Below are positions 35,831 through 46,703 of a stretch of DNA of 64,000 bases, piece by piece (position 1 is the first letter of the stretch; each line of letters begins with the position of its first letter). The DNA is from Sambucus nigra (taxonomy: Eukaryota; Streptophyta; Magnoliopsida; Dipsacales; Adoxaceae). The DNA is taken from the NCBI GenBank assembly GCA_949130495.1, contig OX422219.1, forward strand, positions 264,725,111-264,789,110. Direction: 5' to 3'. Both the position numbers and the translations under genes were made by a program. Under the pieces are notes generated by a model. The model did no database searches. It was not told the DNA's origin and saw only the letters and a list, made by a program, of their open reading frames with translations.

Positions 35831-38118
35831 ATGGTCGACTCATCCTCCACCCAAGACGACAATAGGGACTCCTTCGAGGAAGTCATGAAATATTCTCCTA
35901 CTCATCCTAGGGAGGGTGGCAACATGTCTCGGGCCTCATCGCCCATCCGAGCCAAGGCGTCTAGCCGAGACGACACTTCTGTGGAGATCCTTCCCGAACT
36001 TGTTAGGCTTACCCCAGAGACAAACATTACCTTGGTCATAGATCCTTTATCTGCGATGTCGAACGTTGAGTTCCAAAGGACTTACGCTAATGTCAACGTC
36101 TAGTACGATAAGGCAGAGGCTGAGGGTGAAGTTGAGGAGGAGTTGGATGAGGACTTCGAGTCCGATGATCCAATTAACTATTTGCATACTTAGCAATATC
36201 AATCAGCTGTTCATCATACCGACCTCCTTTTCTTTAGACAAATATATGATATTAAGCCCAATGTCACCTTGTGAGTTCCAGGTGAGGACGAGAGAGTGTA
36301 TGACAGGCAAGAGGTCGACGTTGCTCTTTATGACCAAATGTTCGGAGTTGGCTTTCGTCTTCCTGATGACTCAGCAGTGCAATCCATCATCTCTAGTCTT
36401 GACCTCTCTCCTACTCAAATAGCCCCAAACTCTTGGAGGGTCATCTTAGGTTATGTTTCCCTTTGGAGGAATAAGTATAAGGATGAAACCTCAGTTGAAA
36501 TTTTCCATACTTGCTACCATGTGTTGTCCACACCCAATCAGGGCGAGTATTACCACCTGGCAGCCAGAAGGTCTGACAATAAGCTCCCCAATGTTACCCA
36601 GATTTCCAATCATAGCTGGAAGAAGAGGTTTTTCTACCCATCTAGATATTGGGAGTTTTTGGTTGACGCCGACCTTGAGGGCCGAGAGGAGGAGCCAAGG
36701 GTGCCCCACACTTGGTCAAAACATTCAAACCTAATCACCAGATTCGACCCCGGCCCCAGTATAGTCAATAAGGAGAGAGTCGACTTCCTCAGAAGTCCAG
36801 GGAAGGATGGCCAACTCCTTTATTTTGAAGATTTGATGTCACCACAGTATTAAGATGAGTCTGGGTTGAGGGTTGATCCACTGGACGACCTTTATAAGTG
36901 ATATAGTCTATTTCTCTCTTTGTTTAAGTGTTTTTCCTTACTTTCTGCTTATAACCGAAGACTAATTTTATGTTTTGATAGACTGTCCTCCTCATCTGTA
37001 TGAATAGTTTTTCAATATGCATATCCCAAGCCTTCACAATGCTTTGAACAAGAAGAAACAGATGGTTGCCAAGGGTCAACCAAAGAAGACAATAGTCATC
37101 GGGCTGACACCACCAAAGGTTGGCTAAAAAAGAACTGAAGAAAAAATTTCCCTTGAGGGTCATCCTGACAAGGATTTCCAGAGGCTGAGGGTCGTTCCCC
37201 CAAGGCCATATATGCCGAGTAGATCCAGAGCGAGCTCTTTCTCAAGGGATTCCTTTCAAGAATATTGGAAGAACAACATTGCCAATCTTTGGAAGTTCCC
37301 AGATTTAATAATTCCTTCTGCTACAAGATCCAAGAGGGCGTTGCTTAGGGTCCCCACCAAGGACGACTATGAGTTCCTAGATAAGATGGCTTCCCCTCAA
37401 GTCTTTGGTTTGGGTCTTCATTTGATGTCTCGAGTAACTATTTTCTTCTTAAGCACAAGTGTTTTCTCGTACTCTTTCCTTATATGTACTGACATATCTT
37501 CCTTTATTTGAAGACTGTATGCTCCTTTGCCTCGACAATAAGTGGATGCTCGAGAATTACCCCAAATTTTAGGAGGCAGAACGAGCTCTCAAGTCTAAAG
37601 ATAAGTTTAAGGCACACTTGGAGTCATACCAGACCGACCTTGATAAGGATCATAATGATTTGAGAAGTAAGGATGATTTGCTAAAGGAGAAGGACGACCT
37701 CCTCAAGGAGAAATACAAGGCTTTGCCTCCATTGGCTATCACCCATACCAAAGAGCTTGTTGAAGATGTGGAGAGGGGGAAGTATGAGGCTTTATCTCTG
37801 GAGGTCGTTAGGAAGATCAAGGCCGAGGCTGTCGAAGCATTCAAGGCTTCAGATGAGTTTAGCAGCTTTGGAATTATTCACTTGGAGAGGGGGGTGAAAA
37901 AAGCATGTCGATGGATCACCACTAAATTTATTGACATCGTCTCTTCCATCCGGTCAGCTCTGGATGCTCCAGAATTTACTGATGCTCTGTTTGATGTTAC
38001 CTTAGAGTACGTGGAGCTGATGGCGGCAACCGAGGCCGGGGCTAACCTTTCAGCCGATGGTAAAGCTGAACCTATCATCGAGGCAACCCCCATCATCAAC
38101 CTTGAGCCTACTTCTTAG
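35831..38118 (+). pseudogene. R8 additional antisense ORF, Transposase_28 (gypsy-type) protein, damaged
   Basis: Exon 1 (35831-36897): acidic N-terminus, then the Transposase_28 core from LYDQMFGVGFRLP through LDLSPTQIAPNSWR, ILGYVSLWR and NHSWKKRFFYPS. Three in-frame stops (36101, about 36190, about 36270) and a TAA at 36851 break it. Two short AT-rich GT-AG introns are likely: 36898-36981 and 37434-37513. Exon 3 (37514-38118) encodes a coiled-coil part (DDLLKEKDDLLKEKYKALP) and a helical C-terminus ending TAG/TAA near 38118. Proteins of this kind are encoded in antisense between pol and the 3' LTR of many Tat elements; their role is unknown. Intron borders are inferred from signals only. 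Confidence 0.7.
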
Positions 38119-38292
38119 GGTGGCTGCCTGTGGCAAATACCTTCTTTTAATTATACTCTTGTTTTAACTTTGTTATAGACAACCTAAACACCTATCACAG
38201 TTTTTGCCACCTTGATATTTTTGGGTGAAGTGGAGCTTACTGTTCTAGTATTTGCATTCCTTATTATATTTACACGTTTTTACATGATCTTT
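38119..38292. other. R8 spacer after the antisense ORF
   Basis: T-rich sequence between the antisense ORF stop and the tandem repeats; probably its 3' untranslated region. Confidence 0.5.
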
Positions 38293-38879
38293 TAAGCATA
38301 AGTCCTCCCTCGTCATTTCGAGAGTGCATGGAGAGTCGTCTCGTCCAACACTTTCGTCCAGGCTGAGGGAGTCAATCAACCAAATTAATGATGTTTTACA
38401 ATGATAACCACAACCAAGTGATTTTTTAATTTTGCATCCACCAAATTAATGATGTTTTAGGCATTAAGTCCTCCCTCGTCATTTTTAGAGTGCATGGAGA
38501 GTCGTCTCGTCCAGCACTGTCGTCTCGATCGAGGGAGTGATCCCACTAAGTTAATGTTTTATAATGATAACCACATCCAAGTTAATTTTTCACCCACCAA
38601 ATTAATGATGTTTTAGGAATTATGTCCTCCCCCATCTTTTTTGAGTGCATGGAGAGTCGTCTCGTCCAGCACTGTCATCCAGGTCGAACGAGTCAATCCA
38701 CCAAATTAATGATGTTTTATAATGATAACAATAACCAAGTGATATTTTAATTTTTCATCCACCAAATTAATGATGTTTTAGGCATTAAGTCCTCCCTCGT
38801 CATTTTGAGAGTGCATGGAGAGTCCTCTCGTCCAGCACTGTCATCTCGGTCGAGGGAGTGATCTCACCAAGTTAATGAT
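38293..38879. repeat. R8 tandem repeat array, units about 156-166 bp
   Basis: The block TCCTCCCTCGTC recurs at about 38302, 38468, 38624 (diverged) and 38789. Each unit also has GTGCATGGAGAGTC, TCTCGTCCARCACT, GAGGGAGT and CCAAATTAATGATGTTTTA. The array is cut by R9 in its fourth unit; a remnant ATGATGTTT follows R9 at 47759. Tandem repeats in the 3' part of Tat elements are known and can seed satellite DNA. Confidence 0.88.
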
Positions 38880-39903
38880 TGTAAGGACATAATTTTATAA
38901 ATGTTTGGGGTAGAATCTAGGAATTTTCTATTTGTCCTAGATCACAGTATATATGTCTGATACCGCTACATTCGGCACGTCAATACGATCATCCACGACG
39001 ACCATGATCCGAATCCAAGCATCCATCTTCTTCACACGTTCATCATGCTTCATGCGACGTGCTGCTCAACCGCTCCCACTACTCCACTAAACATTATTGG
39101 AAAAATGATTTATTAGAGTTGTTTATATTTGCATAAATATTTGGGAATTTTTCAGAAAATTATTTTTCGAAGTCTGATTTGTTTTTAGTAAAAAGCAAAA
39201 AAAATTCTAAGTGTAGAAGAGAACTTGCCCCGGTCGACAAGCTCGTTCAAACGACATCGCTCTGTCGTTCATGCGACATGAGCATGTCGCGCGAACTTAT
39301 TCGAACGACATATCTCTATCGTTCAAGCGACATGAGGATGTCACACGATCTCATTCGAGCGACGCCACCGCCTCAATTTTCATATAAATATCTGGGTTCA
39401 TTCTACACGTTTTCCAAGTCTTTTTCACACATGATTGCTGCATTTTATAGCCCAAAAAATAGACTTCATGTTTTAAGGTTTCATGCCTTATTTATTCACA
39501 TAATCACTCCCATATATGTATGTGAATCTTTAAACCTTCAAGAGGATTATTTTTTACTCATCTGGAGTAACTTGTGGACAAGCCGTCTCTTTTCCATTGC
39601 TGCCCATCTAGAGTTCTTGTGGGAGATTCCAGCCGACGACATCGGAACCGACACCTGAGGGTATTTCGTATGTCACTCTTGTTTTCATTGTAATCCGTGT
39701 AAATCGCCCTTTACAAATTATAGTGAAAATAAAAGGTTTTGCCCCTTTTGGGGATTTTTCCTCATTTGTGTGTTTTGTTTATGATTGACTGTTCTTGCAT
39801 GATTATATTGATTTCAATCACACCTAGATGCATTTTTAGGATGTAATTGAAAAACTGAGCTTAATTAAATAATTTATGAGTTTGGACAAACGCGCACTCT
39901 TCA
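38880..39903 (+). repeat. R9 5' LTR
   Basis: TGTAAGGACATAATTTTATA ... GCACTCTTCA. 1024 bp. Box cluster at 39233-39366 and TATAAATA at 39383-39390. Confidence 0.95.
39233..39390 (+). promoter_or_regulatory. R9 LTR box cluster and TATA box
   Basis: TCGTTCAAACGACAT, TCGTTCATGCGACATGAG, ATTCGAACGACAT, TCGTTCAAGCGACATGAG and CATTCGAGCGAC follow one another within about 130 bp; most are imperfect palindromes around TCGTTCGAACGA. TATAAATA is 17 bp downstream of the cluster. Present also in the 3' LTR (about 47095-47255) and, diverged, in R5. Confidence 0.65.
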
Positions 39904-39904
39904 A

Positions 39905-39920
39905 ATTGGTATCAGAGCCA
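39905..39920 (+). other. R9 primer binding site
   Basis: ATTGGTATCAGAGCCA begins one base after the LTR end; complement of initiator Met tRNA 3' end. Confidence 0.95.
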
Positions 39921-40011
39921 ATTAGACAATTATTCCGTGTAATTTTTCGTAAATTTTTTCTAAGATATCAATTTTCTGAAAAATTGATTTTTGAAACAGG
40001 GCGTGTTCAAA

Positions 40012-41235
40012 ATGGAGAAATTATATAATAAAATTCGAGTTTTTGACGGGACAAATTATGCTTACTGGAAAGCCCGCACGAAATCTGCTTTAAAAGCCAT
40101 TGATCAAAGAGTTTGGATTTTGGTTGAAAGAGGGTGGAAACCTCCCTCCATCACTATTGATAACGTGACTAATTTAAAATCTGTGACTGCATGGACTGAA
40201 GAAGAATTTAAATGGTCATATTTTAACTATAAGGTTCTAAGTGCTATTTCTGGTTCCGTCACACCTAACGAGTTTCGATGGATAATGATGTGTACCACGT
40301 CAAAAGAGGCATGGGATGTTTTGCAACTTACCCATGAAGGAACTAATGTCGTGAAAGAATCAAAACTGCGAAACTTAACAACTCAATTTGAAACTATCAC
40401 CATGCTTGAGACTGAATGTTTTGATGAATTTTATGCTAGGTTATTTGATATTGTAAACACTAGCTTTAATCTTGGAGAACACATTCCTAATGCTAGAGTT
40501 ATTAAAAAGATTCTAAGATCACTGCCTAAGAGTTTTATCCCTAAAGTTATGATGCTAAATTCTATGGGTAATTTAAACACGCTTAAATTAAAGAAACTTG
40601 TAGGAAACTTACAAACGTATGAAATTGATATGTCTCCTAAATCTGTCAAGCCTAAGGATAAGGGAATTGCACTTAATGCCCAGGATAGGAAGAGTGAGGG
40701 GTCTACAAGAAAGAGGGTAGAGTCATCTAGAAAAAGGGAGATAGAAACGTTTGATTCCGAGTGTGGCCTTGATTTAGATGATTTGGCTCTATTTGCAAAA
40801 AATTTCAAGAAAATTCTCAAATTCAAGAAAAACGAAAATTTCATAGATAAAAAGAATTTTGAGAAAAATAAGTTTGAAAAGAAAAATGAAAAAGATTTTA
40901 AAGACCCTCCTAAGAAAGACGGTGAGAGATGCTATGACTGCGACGGTAAGGGTCATAGAGCTTTTGAGTGTGCTACTAGGCTGAACAGACTTGCAAAAGA
41001 AAAGGGCAAAGTTGTCCTTAATGCTACCCTTAGTGACAATAGTGAGGTCGAGTCGGTAGACTCTAGAGACGAGTCACCGCATGAGTGTAACTTCACCACA
41101 TTCATGGCTAGTCATGTGAGTACTTCTAGTGATCCTCACGATGATGAGGATGCTGCTTCAAAGGGACACCTCGACAGTGTGAACGAATTGAGTGAGGGGG
41201 AGGATGATGCAAGTGAGAGCAAGAGTAATCTTTAA
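40012..41235 (+). CDS. gag: R9 gag (N-terminal and first zinc-knuckle part)
   Basis: 407 codons from the ATG at 40012, the first ATG after the primer site and the one aligned with the R7 upstream start. Copia gag domain (YAYWKARTKSALKAIDQRVW near the start), basic linker, zinc knuckle CYDCDGKGHRAFEC at about 307-320, then an acidic Ser/Glu/Asp tract. Ends with TAA at 41233, where R7 gag continues through a coiled coil into a second knuckle; so this is a truncated gag, not the family length. Role: particle formation and RNA binding. Confidence 0.85.
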   Translation: MEKLYNKIRVFDGTNYAYWKARTKSALKAIDQRVWILVERGWKPPSITIDNVTNLKSVTAWTEEEFKWSYFNYKVLSAISGSVTPNEFRWIMMCTTSKEAWDVLQLTHEGTNVVKESKLRNLTTQFETITMLETECFDEFYARLFDIVNTSFNLGEHIPNARVIKKILRSLPKSFIPKVMMLNSMGNLNTLKLKKLVGNLQTYEIDMSPKSVKPKDKGIALNAQDRKSEGSTRKRVESSRKREIETFDSECGLDLDDLALFAKNFKKILKFKKNENFIDKKNFEKNKFEKKNEKDFKDPPKKDGERCYDCDGKGHRAFECATRLNRLAKEKGKVVLNATLSDNSEVESVDSRDESPHECNFTTFMASHVSTSSDPHDDEDAASKGHLDSVNELSEGEDDASESKSNL

Positions 41236-41366
41236 CACGCCTATGCTGAGTTATATAATCAGTCATTTAAAGACAAAAAGCGTAACAAAGCGTTAGTTCT
41301 TAGGATCACCGCTTTATAGGAAGATTTATAAAAAGTGAGAGAGAGAGATTCCTCCACCTACACTAC

Positions 41367-41402
<36 letters not shown>

Positions 41403-42077
41403 CCTGTGTTGAGAGAGAAAGTCTGTTTAGAGAAAGAGAGAGACTGTTTGGAGAGAGAGAGAGTTGTTTTGAGAAAGATAAAGGGGACTTGACTAAACCA
41501 GTTGCTAGTATTATGAGTGAGCTCCATTGCTCCCTGGAAACTCGAAAGAAACTTGAAGCCCATCTTACTCATGATCTTGAGAGAGCATGGGAAGTCAAGG
41601 TTCAAATCGAGGATAGATCTAGAAAGATGGGAAAGGTGCTCCTCGGTCCTGCTTTAGGTTTTGGTGATAGGCAAGGAATAGGTTTTGATGGTGCCTCCAC
41701 GTCCCAAATTTCACCTGGACTAGTTCCTAAGTTTACTACTACTCCATATGGCCATCATCAAAAACCACGAAGGAGAGTTCGACCAAGAAAAGCAAACTAA
41801 GGTCTGCCTAAGATTGTGTTCTTTTGTACATACTGCAAAAGAAAAGGCCACCTCAGGGAGTTTTTCTTTAGTTTGGGTCGGAAATGACGTACTAAGGCTC
41901 CACCACATCGTACTGATGATTTCACTAGTCTGAGAGAGCGTGTTGAGTTTTTAGCTGCCACATCACAGAGTTTGATGGAAGAATTCCGATGGATGTCTTT
42001 GCCGTCAGTGAATGCTTCCCGCATCCCAGCTAAAACCAGCAATAACAAGGGTAAACAAAAGGTTACCACTTCTTAGT
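41236..42077 (+). pseudogene. R9 gag C-terminal part, broken
   Basis: Continues the homology to R7 gag after the TAA, in shifting frames. A (GA)n expansion (41338-41466) has filled the coiled-coil region with Arg-Glu repeats. An open stretch at 41489-41800 corresponds to the LERAREVKV-type helix and basic RRVRPR segment of R7. The second knuckle follows as CTYCKRKGHLREFF, with the last Cys changed to Phe. A TAG ends the frame at about 42077, just before protease. Confidence 0.75.
41338..41466 (+). repeat. GA-rich microsatellite within R9 gag
   Basis: Several (GA)n runs, the longest about 41370-41397, separated by short non-repeat words such as CTGTTT. Absent at the homologous place in R7. 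Confidence 0.9.
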
Positions 42078-45000
42078 TACCTAAGAAAGATGAAAAGGCC
42101 CTTGTTGTTCATGTCACTCTCCAAGCACATAATACCTCACAATGGTATTTTGATAGTGGGTGCTCCAGACATATGACGGGTGATGTCTCATTTTTTACCT
42201 ACCTAGAGGATTATAAGGAAGGTAGAGTCACCTTTGGAGAAGGGAGAAAGTCCACCATCGTATGATGAGGTAACGTAGAGTTACCAGGATTTCCTAATCT
42301 AGAGAATGTTTTGTGCGTCAAAGGTTTGAAAGCAAACCTTCTCAGCATTAGTCAGTTATGCAACGCTGACTTTGCCATAAATTTTGACCGAGACAAATGT
42401 AATGTCTATAACCAAGCCGATAAAATTTTAGTGCAAGGGGTGAGGATAGAGGATAACTCCTATGGGATTGTGCCCAAATCATCACTTGTCTGCAACAGTG
42501 CCACGATCACTCCTATGGATATGTGGCACCAACGTCTAGGTCACCTGAACTTTAGAGATTTAACACGTTTAGCTAAAAAGGACCTAGTACGTGGCTTACT
42601 AATACTTGGAAAGCCAACTTCCACGGTTTGTGGACCCTATTAGTTAGGAAAGCAAATTCGTAGCCCCCATAGGAAGTTGCATTCCATTACCACCTCTCAT
42701 GTGCTTGAATTGATTCACATGGATCTTATGGGTCCTACTTGTACTGAGAGTCTGGATGGTAAGAGGTATATCTTTGTGATGGTGGATGATTTCTCCAGAT
42801 TTGATTATAGGGTTTTTGTGAGAGAAATCCGATGTGGTATAGTTTTTAACGACCAAGTGTTGTGTCCTGCAAAATTAACACGGAGTCACTATTAACAGGA
42901 TACGTAGTGACAATGGCACTGAATTTGCCGATCAAAAAGTAGATCTTTTCTGTGATAGCCTAGGAATCAAACATGAGTTTTTTGCTATGAAGACTCAACA
43001 AAATGGGATTGTTGAGAGAAAGAACAGGACGATTCAAGAAATGTCTAGATCTATGCGTCTAGGTCATAAACTTGCTAGGAGACTTTGGCCAGAGGCAGTG
43101 TCTACAGCATGCCATACGGTGAATAGGGTTTACCTGCATCCACACACACTTAAGATGCCTTATGAATTGTGGACTGGAAAGAAAACTAACCTTGCATATT
43201 TCTGTGCCTTTGGGAGTAAATGCTACATCCTACGAGATAGAGAGAAATTAGGAAAGTTTGACTCCTCCAGCGACGAGGGAATATTTCTAGGATATTCATC
43301 AAATAGTAGAGTGTACCGGGTTTTTAACCTGAAGAGATCTAAGGTTATGGAATCAATAAACGTCACCGTGCAAGATGATGAACCTCCGACGTTTGTTGAT
43401 CCTAGCCTTTAGTGTGAGGATGATGACTTTTTTGGAAGCGATTTACTTGTCCCTCACCCATACCCTGTGGACCCTACTCCTGTGTTAGGGGACACACCAG
43501 CTTGGGTTCACAAGAGTCATGACCCTGCCTCCATTGTAGGTGATCCCACCTTGGGGTTCAAGACTCGTGCTCAGCTAGAGAACATTGTTAGTCATTTTTA
43601 CTACACGTCCACAGTCGAGCCTAAGCATCACAAAGAAGCACTCAAGGATGAACACTGGATATCTTCCAAGCAGGATGTGTTGCTTCAGTTTAAAAAGAAA
43701 AATGTCTGGGAACTTGTCCCCCGACCTAGTGAGACTAATGTTATAGGTACCAGGTGGATTTTCAAGAATAAAATGGATGAAAATGGTACCATAATTAGAA
43801 ACAAGGATAGGTTGGTCACTCAAGGCTACACATAGATAGAGGGTGTAGACTTTGAGGAGACGTTTGCTTCTGTTGCGAGCCTTGAGTTCGTCCACTTACT
43901 AATCGCCATTGCATGTCATCTGCGCTTTAAGTTATATCAGATGGATGTCAAGAGTGCCTTTCTAAATGGCATTGTACAGGAGGAGGTTTACGTGGAACAA
44001 CCAAAAGGGTTTGAAGACCCTAAGCACCCGGAGCACGTCTACTATTTGAGGAAATCCTTGTATGGTTTGAAGAAAGCACCCCGTGCTTAGTACGAGAGGC
44101 CTACTTCCTATCTCTTAGCCCGTGGTTTCAAGAGAGGAGGAGTTGATATGACGTTATTCGTCAGGAGAGATGGCAGTGCTATTTTGGTTTCCTAGGTCTA
44201 TGTGGATGATATAGTCTGTGGATCCACATGCTCCTAGCATGCTCACCACTTTAAGGAGGATATGAAAAGTGAAATTGAGACGACCATGGTAGGCAGGCTT
44301 ACTTTGTTCGTTGGTCTCTAGATTCATCTGCTAGAGGATGGGATATTCATTTCCCAATCCAAGTATGCTAGATACCTAAAGAAGAAATTTGGTTTAGACT
44401 CCGCTAAGCATGCACGTACACCTATGAGTACTTCTATCAAGCTTAGTAAGGACACTTCAGGCAAAAATGTAGAGCAAACCTTGTATCGGAGTATGATAGG
44501 TACTCTTATCTACTTGACTGCCAGTCGTACCGATATAGCCTTTAGTGTTGGAATCTGTGTGTGATATCAAGCGACCCAAAAATAGTCACACTTACTCGCT
44601 CTAAAACGTATTATCAAATACGTGAGTGGGACCCTCTCCTACGATATTTGGTATTCCTTTGATACCGATGATCGTTTGTCCGCCTATTTGGATGCCGATT
44701 GGGCCGGGGATATAGATGGTTGTAGGAGCACTTCTGGTGGGTGTTTCTACTTTGGCTTTGCTCTTGTCTCGTGGCTAAGAAAAAAGCAAAACTCCATCTC
44801 TTTTTCCACAGTGGAGGCTGAGTACATCGCCATCGGGAGTTGTTGCACGTAACTCTTGTGGATGAACCAAATATTGGAGGATTATGGAATTTCACAGGAC
44901 ACCATGGCTATCTCATGTGATAACATGAGCGTGATACACATATCTTGTAATCTAGTCCAACATTAATGCACAAAGCACATCAGGATACACGAGCAATTTA

Positions 45001-45143
45001 TACGTCAGTTAGTTGAGGAGAAAGTCATATCCCTGAGTTTCCTACCCACTGACCTTCAGTTAGCAGATATTTTCACGAAACATTTAGATGCCCTTATATT
45101 CGAGAGTCTTAGGAAGTCTTTAGGGATTTGCATAGTTGACTGA
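42078..45143 (+). pseudogene. R9 pol: protease, integrase, reverse transcriptase, RNase H (broken)
   Basis: Order is that of Ty1/copia. Protease: WYFDSGCSRHMTGD at about 42143. GAG-pre-integrase: MWHQRLGHLNFRDL at about 42520. Integrase: IHMDLMGP (about 42714), IRSDNGTEF (about 42900) and VERKNR (about 43010) give the D-D-E residues. A frameshift lies at about 42860-42900. Reverse transcriptase: TRWIFKNKMDENG (43747), MDVKSAFLNG (43940), YVDDIV (about 44201). RNase H: LDADWAGD (about 44688), VEAEYIA (about 44812), CDNMS (about 44918). Ends GICIVD with TGA at 45141. At least nine internal stops, many TAG or TGA at positions where Trp, Gln or Arg codons are usual. Not functional. Confidence 0.9.
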
Positions 45144-46684
45144 GAGTATGGTCCGTGTCTAGGATATGATGCATTGTTATGATCATATCATATGATTCCT
45201 ATTGCTAGTTTGTATCATTTGTATTCTTATTTTTGTTTTTTATATTTGTTTCGAAAAATCCAAAAAGATTTCCTTTTTATAAAAATTTTAGAATAGCACA
45301 AAAAGATTTTTGTATTTTGTTTACACCTTTTATGGATGAGCATTTAAGATAGCTGAATCCCAACTATCATTCCATTTATCCTTGTGACTCTTTGATAGTG
45401 ATTTGAGACGCTACATCATTGCATCCATGTGCTTTACATTGTTTGGAGTCTTTGAGATGTGATTAGTGATATCTTTCTACATGTTTGGCTCCCTATCTCT
45501 TTTATTGCACACATGTATGACTTTATTTGATTATTGTACTTGTCTATCACATATTCGCTTGAGTGTTTCCATCTCAATTCTATCTATACAATGAACCATA
45601 TGCGATAAAACTTGACAAGATTGCAACGCATGTAAAAAACCATTTGGTGAGATTATGTTGTATTTTAAAATGGTGAAGGGCTACGAAAGGTACTTAACTA
45701 TCTTTTGTGATTAAGCCACCATTTAAATGGACCTAAAAAATTGAGGAATTTTATTATCCAGGGTCAAAAGAGGTTAAAAGAGCTCGAAAAAAAGGCAATA
45801 AAAGCAATACATGCCGAATATGGGCCATTAGGTTTCATCATCAATTCTCCATAGTTTGAGAATTTAGATCAACTCTATTCAAAATATAAATCTGAGGGAG
45901 TTTGTTTAGAGAATTTAAACGGGTTTGCACTTCCTTGAAATTCCTGAAAAAAAGCATTAAATCGTTTTGGATGTTATTGATGTGGAAATCACTTTGAGCT
46001 TTGATTTGCTGATTTCATTGAGTCAATGTCTCATATTTCCATCTTTTTACACCTAAGGAAGATGTTGAGTTCATTCATTAGGAGTATCCGATATTCATCA
46101 TGCACATATGTCATGTTTGTATGCATTGATTTTCCTATCGAATTTGATCACACCCCTATATTTCTCCTATCATCGACTTGGTTGTTTTTGTGTTTATTCA
46201 TGGTGTGATTCTTTGTTGTATATTTTGTGCAAAAATTTTTGAAAAATTCAAAAATAGAAAGTTTATTACCTTGTGGCACTCTCCATTTGCATTTATTTGT
46301 GCTTCTCATATCTGTCTATTTGGGGGCATCATAAAAAGGGGGAGAATGAATTATGGGGGAGAATTTTTGTTGATTTATCAATGATTTGCTTAAGCTTAAT
46401 TGATCTTTGATTTTCACATGTCATTATATTTCAAACTTTTGCGTGTCACGGGTATCTGATTTATCTCATGTGTGTAGGTACAAAGTTGATAATTATCGGA
46501 GTGCATATCCTGATGAGAAAATCTTTGAGAGTTTTCTGAAGAGCCGCAGACTTGAAGATGTTGAAGTTTGATTGACAACATGTCATTTAGTATTCTCAGT
46601 TTGAGGGTTTAATGGGGATATTATCTTGTATGTCATTTGCTTTATGGAGATTGCATAATTCGGATTTTTTATGTATGTACCGTC
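45144..46684 (+). other. R9 post-pol 3' region
   Basis: 1.5 kb without a supported gene. Colinear with R7 25756-27298, which shows a conserved untranslated region of the family. Some SIRE elements carry an env-like ORF here; none is visible. Confidence 0.75.
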
Positions 46685-46703
46685 ATAGACATGGGGGGAG
46701 ATT
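46685..46703 (+). other. R9 polypurine tract
   Basis: ATAGACATGGGGGGAGATT directly before the 3' LTR. Confidence 0.93.

Noticed and set aside
36491..36734. Small frames overlapping the R8 antisense ORF
   Set aside because: Other-frame shadows of the Transposase_28 segment.
38293..38879. Regular repeats as a CRISPR array
   Set aside because: Units of about 160 bp are head-to-tail and wholly repeated; no short repeat/unique spacer structure, and the context is a plant retrotransposon.
45144..46684. env-like gene after R9 pol
   Set aside because: Only short frames; the region is colinear with the non-coding 3' region of R7.
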